A stretch of 38,700 nucleotides of DNA from a virus. Of the stretch, positions 14,632 to 24,389 are shown in pieces. The notes beneath the pieces are model-generated. The model made no database searches and was not told the origin of the DNA. It was given only the letters and a program-made list of their open reading frames with translations. Every line of letters begins with the position of its first letter. The first letter of the stretch is position 1. The translations under genes were made by a program, and so were the position numbers. The stretch spans positions 1 through 38,700 of IMG/VR virus record IMGVR_UViG_3300050015_000058. One strand, given 5' to 3'.

Positions 14632-14940
14632 ATGCAGCCAAACCATACACGAATACCATTTGACGACAACCGAAAACCATTTCTAACCGCATTATCGGCG
14701 CTTGGAGATGGTAGCGCTGTTTCATTAAAAGCTGACCCTGCAACTGGTGCATTATTGAATGTATCAATGGGGAGTCTCATCACTGAACTTTATGATTATA
14801 TTTCCGTAGCTTATCCGATCAATACTACCGAAGTTTACACGTTTAAAACGGGCGGTTCAGGCGGTACTACTGTGGCTACGATTACCGTAGTGTATACAGA
14901 CAGTACTAAAATCAATTTAAACACCGTTACGAGGTCGTAA
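14632..14940 (+). CDS. Hypothetical tail-region protein
   Basis: 102 residues. N-terminal part HTRIPFDDNRKPFLTALSAL, then a beta-rich C-terminal half with TGGSGGTTVATITVVYTD. It directly follows the promoter-hairpin module without an SD, so its translation may depend on the short leader. The stop overlaps the fibre gene start (TAATG). Probably a virion protein; no family recognised. Confidence 0.6.
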   Translation: MQPNHTRIPFDDNRKPFLTALSALGDGSAVSLKADPATGALLNVSMGSLITELYDYISVAYPINTTEVYTFKTGGSGGTTVATITVVYTDSTKINLNTVTRS

Positions 14941-17267
14941 TGCCTTTTAAGTTTAACCCAATTACCGGTGCGCTAGACTTAGTAGGTTCGAGTGGAACAA
15001 TGTCGCCACTTACTACTAAAGGTGATATTTTCACCTACTCCACAGTCAATGATAGATTACCAGTTGGTGCTAACGGAACTGTTTTAAGTGCTGACTCAAC
15101 TAAATCTACGGGTCTTAATTGGGTAGCAGCAGGTGGAACTGGGACTGTAACATCAGTAGCCGCCTTGACTATTGGCACTACTGGCACAGATCTATCGTCA
15201 ACAGTAGCTGACGGCACAACGACTCCAGTTATTACGCTTCAAGTTCCAACTGCCTCTGCTACTAATCGCGGGGCATTATCTCCGACTGATTGGTCTACAT
15301 TCAATGGGAAACAGGCAGCATTGACAAATCCTATTACAGGCACTGGGACGACAAATGAGTTATCATACTGGGCTAGTGCATCAACCCAGGGTACGTTACC
15401 AGTTGCTACTTATCCATCACTAACAGAGTTATCTTACGTAAAAGGCGTTACGTCTGGTATACAGACACAATTAAATAATAAAGCCTCAACTACTACTGCT
15501 TCAACATCTGGTGCAGGTTTAGCACCACAAGCTACTGCTCCAGCCGCAGGATTGTATAATTATCTAGGAATTACTAATGGTGAGACTGCCTATACTAACA
15601 AAGCGTTATTTGATGCTACTTCACCTACAACGCAAGCATTTAGTGATGCTGCTGTCGTAGGTACAGCGACCGTAGCCGCTAGACGTGATCATAAACATGC
15701 AATGATGGCTGCGCCCACATCAGTCACTGGTAATTCTGGTACTACAACATCAGCTAATGGTTTGACTACTGCTACTACGACTGTGTCTATAAGTTCGGCT
15801 ACAGCCCCTACTAATGGTCAGGTTCTAACCGCGACTAGCACCACCGCTGCTACTTGGCAGACTCCTAGTGGTAGTGGAAATATGAATACGGCCACTTATG
15901 ATCCTGCCGCAATTGCTCAACAACTCGTAGGTACTACCGCAACTCAAACTCTAACTAATAAAACCTTAACTAATCCAGTAATACTAGATGGCGCTAACCC
16001 ATTTGGGACATTCACAGTCCCCGGGATGTCCCAATCTAAGATAACAGCTAACACTAGCAGTGTATTAATTGTTGGTTCTGCTTCGGGGGTATCTGAAGCC
16101 CTTAGAATCGCTGATGGTACAAATACTACTAAGCTTATCTCAATAGGTTTGTCTACGGCGGCAACTGGTACGACCATGACCATAACGTCTGCTCAAACAG
16201 TTAATAGAACTCTTACACTGCCTGATGCTACAGGTACAATAGCGCTTACTAGTTCAAGTATAACTGGCAATGCGGCTACTGCTACTAGTCTCACCGGTGG
16301 GGCTGGCGGTTCAATACCATATCAGTCCTCCGCCAACACAACAGCCATGCTTGCCAATGGTTCAGTAGGCCAATTACTAAGAAGCGCTGGTACTACTGCC
16401 GCACCAGTTTGGTCTACCCCCACATATCCAAATACAGCAACATCTGGTAAACTACTAGTTGGCGACGGTACTAATATAGTCTTGTCTACCCCTACATTCC
16501 CAAATGCCAGCGCCACAACTCGCAAGATTATCGTATCTGATGGGACTAACTGGACTGCTTCAACTGAGACTTACGCGGTACCTGGAACTTCAGGTAACGT
16601 TATGCAAAGTAATGGGACTAACTGGACGAGCGTTGCTATAACATTACCTACAATCCAGAAGTTCACTTCATCTTCGGGAACTTACACGACTCCGGCTGGT
16701 GTCACGTGGATTAAGATAATCATGATCGGCGCAGGTGGCGGTGGCGGTGGTTCTGGTACTGGTGGTGGAACTGGTGGAACTGGTGGAACGACCACATTTG
16801 GAACAACCCTACTATCATGTGTAGGTGGTGCTGGTGGTGCTCCTGCAACGGCTAACGGGCCTACTGGCGGTACGGCTTCTTTAGGCACAGGTCCTATAGG
16901 TATTGCACTCACAGGTGGTCAAGGACAAATAGGCAACGGTGCTGTTGCTAACGGTTCTGGTGGTAGTGGCGCTTATACACCATTTGGTGGCGGTGGCTCT
17001 GGTGGTAACAATGGAAACCCTGGTTTTGCAGGAGTTACCAATACAGGTGCTGGTGGCGGTGGAGCTGGAGCTGGTATGGGTACGGGCAATCCAGCCGCAG
17101 GTGGAGCAAGTGGTGGGTTTATAGATGCAATAATTAACAGTCCAACTACTACATATTCTTACGCCATAGGTGCAGCGGGCACGGCTGGTTCTGCTGGAAC
17201 TAGCGGTTATGCTGGTGGCGTTGGTGGTTCTGGGGTCATAATAGTTGAAGAACATTATGGAGCTTAA
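14940..17267 (+). CDS. Tail fibre / receptor-binding type protein with Gly-rich tip
   Basis: 775 residues. N-terminus MPFKFNPITGALDLVGSSG, common for fibres attached to phage particles. The shaft holds repeats such as TQTLTNKTLTNPVI and LLVGDGTNIVLSTPTFPN. From about residue 590 (TWIKIIMIGAGGGGGGSG) the chain becomes a Gly-rich domain of the sort that forms a polyglycine sandwich and carries receptor-binding loops in some phage adhesins. Likely decides host range. SD cgagg in the previous gene. Confidence 0.8.
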   Translation: MPFKFNPITGALDLVGSSGTMSPLTTKGDIFTYSTVNDRLPVGANGTVLSADSTKSTGLNWVAAGGTGTVTSVAALTIGTTGTDLSSTVADGTTTPVITLQVPTASATNRGALSPTDWSTFNGKQAALTNPITGTGTTNELSYWASASTQGTLPVATYPSLTELSYVKGVTSGIQTQLNNKASTTTASTSGAGLAPQATAPAAGLYNYLGITNGETAYTNKALFDATSPTTQAFSDAAVVGTATVAARRDHKHAMMAAPTSVTGNSGTTTSANGLTTATTTVSISSATAPTNGQVLTATSTTAATWQTPSGSGNMNTATYDPAAIAQQLVGTTATQTLTNKTLTNPVILDGANPFGTFTVPGMSQSKITANTSSVLIVGSASGVSEALRIADGTNTTKLISIGLSTAATGTTMTITSAQTVNRTLTLPDATGTIALTSSSITGNAATATSLTGGAGGSIPYQSSANTTAMLANGSVGQLLRSAGTTAAPVWSTPTYPNTATSGKLLVGDGTNIVLSTPTFPNASATTRKIIVSDGTNWTASTETYAVPGTSGNVMQSNGTNWTSVAITLPTIQKFTSSSGTYTTPAGVTWIKIIMIGAGGGGGGSGTGGGTGGTGGTTTFGTTLLSCVGGAGGAPATANGPTGGTASLGTGPIGIALTGGQGQIGNGAVANGSGGSGAYTPFGGGGSGGNNGNPGFAGVTNTGAGGGGAGAGMGTGNPAAGGASGGFIDAIINSPTTTYSYAIGAAGTAGSAGTSGYAGGVGGSGVIIVEEHYGA

Positions 17268-17269
17268 CT

Positions 17270-17422
17270 ATGGCTAAGAATATACTCGATATAATCAAAA
17301 TGTCCAAGAAAGATCTGCTAGATGAGCATAAACATCTAGTCAAGGTTCTAAAGTCTGGTTCACAAGAGGAACGCGAAAAAGAAGCTCACGAACAATCTGA
17401 AGAAATGAAAAAATACAAGTAA
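17270..17422 (+). CDS. Small charged helical phage protein
   Basis: 50 residues (MAKNILDIIKMSKKDLLDEH, then LVKVLKSGSQEER and a Lys/Glu end). I recall short proteins with this LLDEHK.LVKVLKSG pattern beside virion genes in many phages; the function is not known to me. It starts 2 nt after the fibre stop and ends at the -35 of the next module. Confidence 0.6.
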   Translation: MAKNILDIIKMSKKDLLDEHKHLVKVLKSGSQEEREKEAHEQSEEMKKYK

Positions 17423-17490
17423 TTGTTATTAACTATGCACAATGTTATAATCGACTTGTAAGCCTGAGCAGTCAGGCTATTTTATTTTTA
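17423..17490 (+). promoter_or_regulatory. Promoter plus AAGCCTGAGC hairpin, module 3
   Basis: TTGTTA (17423-17428), 17-nt spacer, TGT-TATAAT (17446-17451): a near-consensus promoter. Predicted start about 17458; the 7-bp perfect hairpin AGCCTGA/TCAGGCT (17461-17478, loop GCAG) begins within about 3 nt of the RNA 5' end, followed by ATTTTATTTTT and the SD aaggag. Confidence 0.8.
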
Positions 17491-17500
17491 AGGAGAAAAA

Positions 17501-17902
17501 ATGTCGACATATACATTTACACAAAAGGTTTCACCAACAGAACCTGGACAATTAAATAATTTTGGTGGATTAGTTGTAGACGGAAATCATATTGGTATGA
17601 CTGGAACAACTGGTGCAGGTCCACAAACTGTTGATATTTCAGCAAGCCCAATCGTATCACCTGCTACTATATCAAATAGTGCAGTAACTACACTTACAAT
17701 ACCGCTAAACGCTGTCAGTGTGAGTTTTTACGCTACTACTAATACGGTAAATATCAGTGAGTCAAAATCTGATGTATCTAGTAACTACTTTACAATTCCA
17801 ACAGGTGTGCAGATAGATATTGATGTCGCTAGGTGCGGACTTCTTTATCTAAAAGCAAACAGTGGTTCGGCAACACTCAGCTTTTTCTTCAAGGTAATCT
17901 GA
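17501..17902 (+). CDS. Beta-rich tail-region protein
   Basis: 133 residues, strong SD (aaggag). Thr/Ser/Val-rich with alternating hydrophobic residues (ATISNSAVTTLTIPLNAVSV, LLYLKANSGSATLSFFFKVI), resembling the small beta-sandwich domains of fibre tips or tail proteins. Its stop overlaps the next ATG. Virion role inferred. Confidence 0.6.
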   Translation: MSTYTFTQKVSPTEPGQLNNFGGLVVDGNHIGMTGTTGAGPQTVDISASPIVSPATISNSAVTTLTIPLNAVSVSFYATTNTVNISESKSDVSSNYFTIPTGVQIDIDVARCGLLYLKANSGSATLSFFFKVI

Positions 17903-18075
17903 TGAAAACACCTACTAAATGGGTAACTAATCCGACTAAAAATATTACAGTTACACAGTATTCGGATGCAACGACCTTATATTCAAGCGCAACACAGGAT
18001 TATGTTAGCCCTACAGTAGGACAGAATGAACAAAATAAACCACAGACCGTTTGGACACCAACGGTAAGTGCATAG
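17902..18075 (+). CDS. Hypothetical short tail-region protein
   Basis: 57 residues from ATG 17902, which overlaps the previous stop (TGATG). Thr/Ser/Asn-rich (KNITVTQYSDATTLYSSATQ) and ending QTVWTPTVSA. Probably a small virion part; no family recognised. Its last bases (cataggag) hold the SD of the next gene. Confidence 0.55.
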   Translation: MKTPTKWVTNPTKNITVTQYSDATTLYSSATQDYVSPTVGQNEQNKPQTVWTPTVSA

Positions 18076-18083
18076 GAGCAAAT

Positions 18084-18806
18084 ATGGCATACCCAGCAGC
18101 ATTAGACACGACATCGACAATACCAAACCCAACTGGGACTAGCACGCAAGCTTCGCCAGACCACGCCGCCCTACATACCAGTACGGGTACTGCTGTCATT
18201 GCTGTTGAGACCAAACTCGGTACAGGAACAAGCACACCTACCAATAATTATTTTTTAGTAGGGACTGGGACTGGAACGAGTGCCTGGACTAAAGCCTCTC
18301 CAACTGGAGTAGTAGTTGGTACTACCGATACTCAGGTATTAACTAATAAAACTCTTACAAGTCCTACTATCAATACGGCTATCATTGCAAACCCTACTTT
18401 GACGGTCGATTCTGTGGCTGGGTACTCGGCTGCAACTACTGGAACTATCTACGGAATATCAGTAACGACAGGTTCAATTAGCAGTGCGCTAACTCTTACT
18501 AGTAGTTTATCTATAGGCACTACCCTATCAGTTACAGGAGCAACTTCATTATCTAGTACTTTAGGTACTACTGGACAACTTAGCGTACAAACATCTACTG
18601 CGCCTCCAGCGGCAGGTGCGACGACCTCTGGTATAAAAGTGTCATCAACTGCTAATTTCGGTATATTCTGGGGTGTTGGTGCGCCTACATTCACGGCTGC
18701 ACAAGGTTCTCTGTATCTGAACACGACAGGTTCTTCGACTTCTACGAGACTGTATTTGAATACGACAGGTTCTACGACATGGACAAATGTAACAACCGCC
18801 GCATAA
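18084..18806 (+). CDS. Tail fibre-like protein
   Basis: 240 residues from ATG 18084, chosen for its SD (aggag, 5 nt spacing). N-terminal PAALDTTSTIPNPTGTSTQA and DHAALH resemble attachment segments of phage fibres; the middle has the same TQVLTNKTLTSPTI motif as the large fibre at 14940; the end (LYLNTTGSSTSTRLYLNTTG) is a direct short repeat typical of fibre C-termini. Probably a second fibre or a fibre partner. Confidence 0.7.
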   Translation: MAYPAALDTTSTIPNPTGTSTQASPDHAALHTSTGTAVIAVETKLGTGTSTPTNNYFLVGTGTGTSAWTKASPTGVVVGTTDTQVLTNKTLTSPTINTAIIANPTLTVDSVAGYSAATTGTIYGISVTTGSISSALTLTSSLSIGTTLSVTGATSLSSTLGTTGQLSVQTSTAPPAAGATTSGIKVSSTANFGIFWGVGAPTFTAAQGSLYLNTTGSSTSTRLYLNTTGSTTWTNVTTAA

Positions 18807-18822
18807 CGAAAGGGGATATAGA

Positions 18823-19716
18823 ATGCTAACCTTAAACCAATTAGCCGCTAAAGCCTACGATATGTGTGGCTCGCCTAACGATAGTGGTGTTACAAAGGCT
18901 AATATTACTCAAGATATACGTCAAGGTATGGCTTTATTTAAGAATGCTGCTCGACGTTACTGGACACGTAAACAGCTCACTGCTGATCTAGTAGTAAGCC
19001 AACAAGATTACCAAATGCCAGCCGATTTCGTAAGGGCGACTGAAATAACAATCAAAGCGAATGGTATAGTTTATCCTCTAGTTGAAATACCTAGCGAGCA
19101 CAAATGGAATGAATTAAATATTATACCATCAGTCACTATCTACATACCAACTAGGTATTTTGTAAAAGGTAATAATGTAATTTCTATATGGCCTGCACCA
19201 TCTACTAATCAAGTAGGCACAATAAACGTGTCCTACGAACCTCGTATACCCGATGTAAGCGTTACAGATGTTACGGGTACGTGTACAGTCACAAATGCTT
19301 CTACAACAGTCCTAGATAGCGCTACAAGCTTCACCCAGACTATGTTAAACGCATACTTCTCAATTACTGATGGTTCAGACGGAAATTGGTATCAAATAGG
19401 TGCTTTTGATTCATCATCAAGTATTGAATTATCTAATTATTATCAAGGTATATCGGGTAGTGGTCGTCCATATATCATAGGTGCTTGTTCGGATGTACCA
19501 GAAGATTACCACTTAGCATTTGTATACTTTGCTTGTTATAACTTCTATCTAAAGAGAAAAGATGCAGCAATAGCTAATAACTTCCTAGGGTTGTTTCAAC
19601 AGTTATTAGATCAATATCGTACGACCTACGCAAGTAAGACTACGGGAGTTATACAGACACGACAAAGGGGAGCAACTTATTCAGTATTCGGGCTTCCGCC
19701 TTATAACATTCATTAG
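18823..19716 (+). CDS. Adaptor / head-to-tail connector protein
   Basis: 297 residues. Starts LTLNQLAAKAYDMCGSPND with a helical N-terminal region (IRQGMALFKNAARRYWTRKQ), a beta-rich insert, and a helical end (YHLAFVYFACYNFYLKRKDA). This helix-rich plan with an inserted beta domain is that of podovirus adaptor proteins (P22 gp4 or T7 gp11 type) that plug onto the portal. SD aaaggggatat. Confidence 0.7.
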   Translation: MLTLNQLAAKAYDMCGSPNDSGVTKANITQDIRQGMALFKNAARRYWTRKQLTADLVVSQQDYQMPADFVRATEITIKANGIVYPLVEIPSEHKWNELNIIPSVTIYIPTRYFVKGNNVISIWPAPSTNQVGTINVSYEPRIPDVSVTDVTGTCTVTNASTTVLDSATSFTQTMLNAYFSITDGSDGNWYQIGAFDSSSSIELSNYYQGISGSGRPYIIGACSDVPEDYHLAFVYFACYNFYLKRKDAAIANNFLGLFQQLLDQYRTTYASKTTGVIQTRQRGATYSVFGLPPYNIH

Positions 19717-19724
19717 GAGTAATT

Positions 19725-21773
19725 ATGGCAGGAATAAACAATTCAAAAAAGTTACTCATAAACTCAAATTTCTTTCAAGGTGGGTCTAGTATATCTACTA
19801 AGTTAGCTATAGCCAATTCTTTCTATAGTTCAAAAGGTTTAGACTTCCGATCAGACCCTGCTCAAATGTCAGTTTTGCCAGCTCCTAGTGCTTTGTCATC
19901 TAATCTACCCGACCTAATCCTGGCTATGGAACAAGATGTCAACGGTGTGCGCTGGGGTATTGGTTCAGCTGGTAATATATATAAGATCGGAACGACAAAC
20001 ATAATTTCGGTTGAGGCTACTATGGCAGAAAATGGTTCGGCTGGACTTCTTTACAATCAAGTTACAGATCAACTCTATATCCCTGGGCAAACTACCGTTT
20101 CAATGTATGGTCAAGTAACTACTGGAAATGCTGGTCAACCTAACTTTAGAAACGCTACTTTTGCACAAAACTCATCTATAAATAACGGTTGCGCACAAAT
20201 ATATGATCCTATAACAGGAAACTTTGACGGCGCATTTAGAAGTGTAGCGAGTGATGTTTATTCTATCGGTACAGTTTTATCTGAGGCGTTAGGTTCATAT
20301 TGTCTATTTTCACCAGATATTGAACCTGGGTATTCTATATCACCATTTATCGTTGCTAAAGGTACGGGTGATTGGACACTGACTCTACATGATTCGCAAA
20401 ATAACCCACTAGCCGTTAAAACTATTACAAATGCTAATCTGACATCTAACTCATTCAATGAGTTTATATTTGGCAAACAAGTTCGTGTACTAGTTGGTGG
20501 CGGTATTGCATCGGGTGCAGCCAACTATCATTTTCATCTAACTTCTACGATCGCAGATGGTACGGTTCAAGTCGTACCTGTTTCTTACGGTTCGAGTGCT
20601 ACGGGTGATATGATGTCTGTGAACTTCCTGTGGAGCGCCTACAGGCTTATGCAGACTAATAACGGTTGGCATCCAACTGCTTTATTTAGCGTTGCTACAG
20701 GCTCAGGAAATGGCATGTGTCTCTGCATAGGGAACGGACAATACTTATCGACTTATAACTTTGATAATGATAATTCACCATCTAATAACTCGTGGATACG
20801 TCATCAACTTGTCTTTAAGACTGGTTACGAGGTCTGTGGACTATCGAGTAATAATCAATACCTTGTCATTGCTGTAGAGCGCCGCAGCAAAAACTCTAGT
20901 CGTAACTTCCAAGATGGCGCTCTTTATTTCTGGGATGGGACAACTCCACAAGCTAATTTTATTATAGACATACCTATGGGCGCGCCTTATGGGCTTTATA
21001 CATTTAACAATGTAACTTATTTTTGCGTAGCTGGTTCATTATTTGCTTGGAGTGGTGGTCAAACGGTTATAAAGGTAAGAAAATTAGCCTATCAGAATAC
21101 CGATTATTTGGGTGCAGTTGATAACACTCTTATAAACCCTAATATGTTCACTTCAAGATATAATTTACTCTTAATAGGTTATCCATCATCATCCACTAAC
21201 CCCAATATAGATTATGGTAACTGGTCGTGGGGTTCAGTCGAACTTACCTACCCTAACTCGTTTGGGTATTCTTATGCTCCATCTCATGGTTATCTAAACA
21301 ACAATACCGGTGGAATAACTAATTTACAATTAGGCTGTAATGCAAACTTTGTTGATTCTCTTTACACGTCATGGTCTTACACTAAAGAGGGTGCTACCCA
21401 CTATGGACTTGACTTGCTTGATAATTTCTCAACTGCTGCTATATCAGGCACTTGGAAGTCTCTTATATTCGATGGTGGTTCTAGATATCAGTTAAAAACT
21501 GCTAATAGGGTTAAAGTCAGTTCGATGGCGCTTCCTACTGGCGTGACCGTAACTCCATTCTATATACTTGACAGAGGTTCAAAGATTACCGATCAATATT
21601 CGACAACTGGGGCTACAGATGCGCTAATAGACATCAATCAGCGAGCGCACGAAGTCCAATATGGTTTCGATTTTACTTGTCCTATTGGTTTAACCACTCC
21701 TCCTGTATTCACTGGTGTTACACTAGAAATAGACCCATTAGGTAGCGAGATAGACCTCGCACCGGACGGCTGA
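19725..21773 (+). CDS. Large tail protein, probable nozzle/beta-propeller
   Basis: 682 residues next to the adaptor gene, with repeated segments that read like propeller blades (LILAMEQDVNGVRWGIGSAG; MAENGSAGLLYNQVTDQLY; GNGMCLCIGNGQYLSTY; LSSNNQYLVIAVERR). Tail nozzle proteins of short-tailed phages (P22 gp10, T7 gp12) are of similar size, follow the adaptor and contain a beta-propeller. SD taggag. Assignment by order and repeat pattern. Confidence 0.6.
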   Translation: MAGINNSKKLLINSNFFQGGSSISTKLAIANSFYSSKGLDFRSDPAQMSVLPAPSALSSNLPDLILAMEQDVNGVRWGIGSAGNIYKIGTTNIISVEATMAENGSAGLLYNQVTDQLYIPGQTTVSMYGQVTTGNAGQPNFRNATFAQNSSINNGCAQIYDPITGNFDGAFRSVASDVYSIGTVLSEALGSYCLFSPDIEPGYSISPFIVAKGTGDWTLTLHDSQNNPLAVKTITNANLTSNSFNEFIFGKQVRVLVGGGIASGAANYHFHLTSTIADGTVQVVPVSYGSSATGDMMSVNFLWSAYRLMQTNNGWHPTALFSVATGSGNGMCLCIGNGQYLSTYNFDNDNSPSNNSWIRHQLVFKTGYEVCGLSSNNQYLVIAVERRSKNSSRNFQDGALYFWDGTTPQANFIIDIPMGAPYGLYTFNNVTYFCVAGSLFAWSGGQTVIKVRKLAYQNTDYLGAVDNTLINPNMFTSRYNLLLIGYPSSSTNPNIDYGNWSWGSVELTYPNSFGYSYAPSHGYLNNNTGGITNLQLGCNANFVDSLYTSWSYTKEGATHYGLDLLDNFSTAAISGTWKSLIFDGGSRYQLKTANRVKVSSMALPTGVTVTPFYILDRGSKITDQYSTTGATDALIDINQRAHEVQYGFDFTCPIGLTTPPVFTGVTLEIDPLGSEIDLAPDG

Positions 21774-21774
21774 T

Positions 21775-22101
21775 ATGTATCAAGAAGGAAGTTATCAATC
21801 ACAAACAGCAGAGAATGCACCAAATGCCAGTATGATGACCTTGGCTTATTCAGCTACTTTTGGAAACTTGGGTTTTATGGTTCAACCTGCTACGGCTGGC
21901 GAAATACAAGCTGGTTTCCCTACAGTCCCTTATCTATCTATTGAGGCTCTACTTTACAATCAACAGATGTCTAACCCTGTAGTCGCTACAACAAACATTA
22001 GTACTGGTTCAACTTCTGGTACGCAGAATATATCAGGTTCACAGACAGTTACCGATAACACTGGTAATATAAGGGTATCTATCGGTTCAGGGAGTTACTA
22101 A
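21775..22101 (+). CDS. Hypothetical tail-region protein
   Basis: 108 residues starting 1 nt after the nozzle-type gene, no clear SD. Gln/Ser/Thr-rich with low-complexity end (NISTGSTSGTQNISGSQ). The stop overlaps the next ATG. Probably a virion protein; function unknown. Confidence 0.55.
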   Translation: MYQEGSYQSQTAENAPNASMMTLAYSATFGNLGFMVQPATAGEIQAGFPTVPYLSIEALLYNQQMSNPVVATTNISTGSTSGTQNISGSQTVTDNTGNIRVSIGSGSY

Positions 22102-22904
22102 TGGTTAAACAAACTGCTGGGATTAAAATATCTCAACCTGGATACGACGTTAATCTAGCCGCTGATTATAATCTACTGTTTAACTCTAGCTGGGTTTCAT
22201 TACAAGTGATAAAAGAATTCACTCAAGTTATGACACCAACTTTTGATGGTACATGGTGGAACTTCTCCGATGTTGCGTTCACTCATAATTTAGGCTTTTA
22301 TGCTTTTGCAGATTTATGGGAAACTAATAACATAAATAATACCGGTTCGATCAAGACTATTCGTAATAACGGTAAGTTAGATTTAGGTAATAATGATGTT
22401 TTATGGCATGGTGATACCTTTATAACTGGTCAACCGAACCCTATCACTGTTAGTATAAAAGTCTACAATCTTGACATAAGTAAGCAATTTGAGTATGAGT
22501 ATATCCAACCTCCAACCACCAAAAGACAGTACGACCCTACATTCGGTATGAAAATAGTTAAGTATGGCAAGTCTATAGGTTCTACTGATCTAAGAGACTT
22601 CATATTACACACGAGGACACAAAGCCCTGCATTACTAACTGTTAGAACTGAAAAAGATGTTGATGCGAATGGTAATATTACTTTTACAAACTTACAAAAT
22701 TATACCAATTGGATATATGGATATTGGAAAGGTAGTCATTCGGTTCGTTACAGCTTAATACCACAACAAAGCCAGTCATATCCCAAATATACATTCGTTA
22801 ATGGCTCTACGTATACCGCTGCACTAACGGCTGGGGATAGACTTAGTCTTGTAGTGTTGAGAGACCCGCTAATAGTTGCAGAGAAAGTGAATGTGGTTTA
22901 CTAA
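22101..22904 (+). CDS. Hypothetical tail protein
   Basis: 267 residues. Aromatic and beta-rich (WWNFSDVAFTHNLGFYAFAD; WIYGYWKGSHSVRYSL). It shares the opening pattern GIK[I/V]S..G.D[V/I] with the next gene, so the two may be related virion proteins, perhaps tail-tip or spike parts. SD gggag in the previous gene; the stop overlaps the next start. Confidence 0.6.
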   Translation: MVKQTAGIKISQPGYDVNLAADYNLLFNSSWVSLQVIKEFTQVMTPTFDGTWWNFSDVAFTHNLGFYAFADLWETNNINNTGSIKTIRNNGKLDLGNNDVLWHGDTFITGQPNPITVSIKVYNLDISKQFEYEYIQPPTTKRQYDPTFGMKIVKYGKSIGSTDLRDFILHTRTQSPALLTVRTEKDVDANGNITFTNLQNYTNWIYGYWKGSHSVRYSLIPQQSQSYPKYTFVNGSTYTAALTAGDRLSLVVLRDPLIVAEKVNVVY

Positions 22905-23416
22905 TGAGTAATTTTGGTATTAAAGTATCCTCAAATGGAGTTGACATTAGCAAAGCAACGGTTTCTGAGACATTATTATCTAGCCAAAGTCCACTAATGA
23001 AATTAGATAGCACGGTCAAAACTAGTTTTCAAAACATAGTTATATTCTTTAGTAAGGAAATACCTAATCCAGGGGCTAGTCAGTCAAGTGATACTTTAAT
23101 CTACAGGTTTAAGCATACTTATACTTACACCCCATCTATATGGGCTATGTGCCAAGCAGTCGGGGTGACTATAAGAGGTACTGTACAAACTACGTACTTC
23201 ACTGATACTGGTCTAATTGGTGGCAATAACACAGCAATTAATTCATCATTTGTAACTATATCGACTGGCGCGGACGATACCTATTGTTATATATATGCTC
23301 ACAAGTTCACAAAATCGACGGGTGTAGAAGCGCCAGTAATAGGCGTATTCCTTAATTTAAGGTTTTATGCTTTTGTAAATGACCTATCTGGTAATGACGT
23401 GCCTACACATGCTTGA
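22904..23416 (+). CDS. Hypothetical tail protein, related opening to the previous gene
   Basis: 170 residues, beginning NFGIKVSSNGVDISKATV, close to the KISQPGYDV opening of the upstream protein. Beta-rich with aromatic pairs (YRFKHTYTYTPSIWAM, YCYIYAHKF). Ends the tail unit; a promoter-hairpin module follows. Function unknown. Confidence 0.6.
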   Translation: MSNFGIKVSSNGVDISKATVSETLLSSQSPLMKLDSTVKTSFQNIVIFFSKEIPNPGASQSSDTLIYRFKHTYTYTPSIWAMCQAVGVTIRGTVQTTYFTDTGLIGGNNTAINSSFVTISTGADDTYCYIYAHKFTKSTGVEAPVIGVFLNLRFYAFVNDLSGNDVPTHA

Positions 23417-23429
23417 TTTTGTAATTTTA

Positions 23430-23478
23430 TGATATACTTAATCCATAAGCCTGAGCCATGAGGCTCTTTTTTATTTAT
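23430..23478 (+). promoter_or_regulatory. Promoter plus AAGCCTGAGC hairpin, module 4
   Basis: Extended -10 TGA-TATACT (23430-23438), AAGCCTGAGC at 23447-23456, stem AGCCT/AGGCT or the alternative GAGCC/GGCTC with loop ATGA, then six T. The SD aagga and the ATG follow at 23480-23490. Confidence 0.65.
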
Positions 23479-23489
23479 AAGGATAAAAA

Positions 23490-24386
23490 ATGGATCAAAG
23501 TTTAATAGACAAAGCAAACCAAGCATATCAGCAATCGCAACAAGTTGCCGCCAATCAACAACAGCAACAGTCATCTGCTCAGTCGCAGTATGATACTTCT
23601 AAAAACACAGCCAATACTGCACAAAATCAGTTAAGCGACTTTTCTAAAAATATGCAGTCTGGTACTGATATTTATGGCAAACAGTTGACTTTAGCTAATC
23701 AAAATGCTGGGTATAATGTTAATAATCTTAATCAGGCACAACAACAAGTTGCACAACTAACTGGTATTATGGGCGGTCTGCCACGTGCTATTCAGGCTAA
23801 TAATGCTAACTACGGAGCAACTGCTGGTAATGTCGCTAATCAATACGCAACTACTACTGGTAATCTTAACCAATCTCTAGGACTGGCTAACCAGAACTCT
23901 GCTAATCAAATCGCCTTACAGCAAGCTGGATTAACTGGCGCACAGAATGCGACATCTGCTGGAGTGCAAACTCAAGCTCAACAGTTACAGGGTTTGACCG
24001 CCGCTGCTAATAATGCTCAACAGGTAATGGCAACGTCTCAAACTCAGCTACAGAGTATTAATGAGATAGTCCAACAACAAGGTTATATCACTGCTCAACA
24101 ACAACAAGCGTACGCGCTTGCTCAGCAGTCTATGGCGACTGCTAAGAATGCTCTTGCACAAATTGCTACTTACCAAGCACAGGCTCAGTTATATACTGCT
24201 CAAGCTGGTAATACTAATTATACTACTCAGGCTCAACAGGCCGCTGATGCAGCTACAACTGCCAAAAATGCAGCCGCATCCAAGGCAAACACAGTAGGTT
24301 CGTTAGGTACGGGCGCATCACTTCAAGGCGGTGTATCTAATTCATTATTACAAGGCAACGGGTTATCTTTACAAGGAGGACGTTAG
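23490..24386 (+). CDS. Gln/Ala/Asn-rich probable ejection protein
   Basis: 298 residues, extremely rich in Gln, Ala and Asn, helical with few charges (AYQQSQQVAANQQQQQSSAQ, then many AQQ/NAQ repeats). Such compositions are usual for internal virion (pilot) proteins of short-tailed phages that leave the particle with the DNA. It lies after the tail genes and just before a second candidate ejection protein. SD aaggat. Confidence 0.6.
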   Translation: MDQSLIDKANQAYQQSQQVAANQQQQQSSAQSQYDTSKNTANTAQNQLSDFSKNMQSGTDIYGKQLTLANQNAGYNVNNLNQAQQQVAQLTGIMGGLPRAIQANNANYGATAGNVANQYATTTGNLNQSLGLANQNSANQIALQQAGLTGAQNATSAGVQTQAQQLQGLTAAANNAQQVMATSQTQLQSINEIVQQQGYITAQQQQAYALAQQSMATAKNALAQIATYQAQAQLYTAQAGNTNYTTQAQQAADAATTAKNAAASKANTVGSLGTGASLQGGVSNSLLQGNGLSLQGGR

Positions 24387-24389
24387 ACA

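Noticed and set aside
16881-17255. Minus-strand Thr/Ser/Cys-rich ORF opposite the fibre's Gly-rich end
   Set aside because: Caused by Gly codons read backwards; no SD and inside a clear gene.
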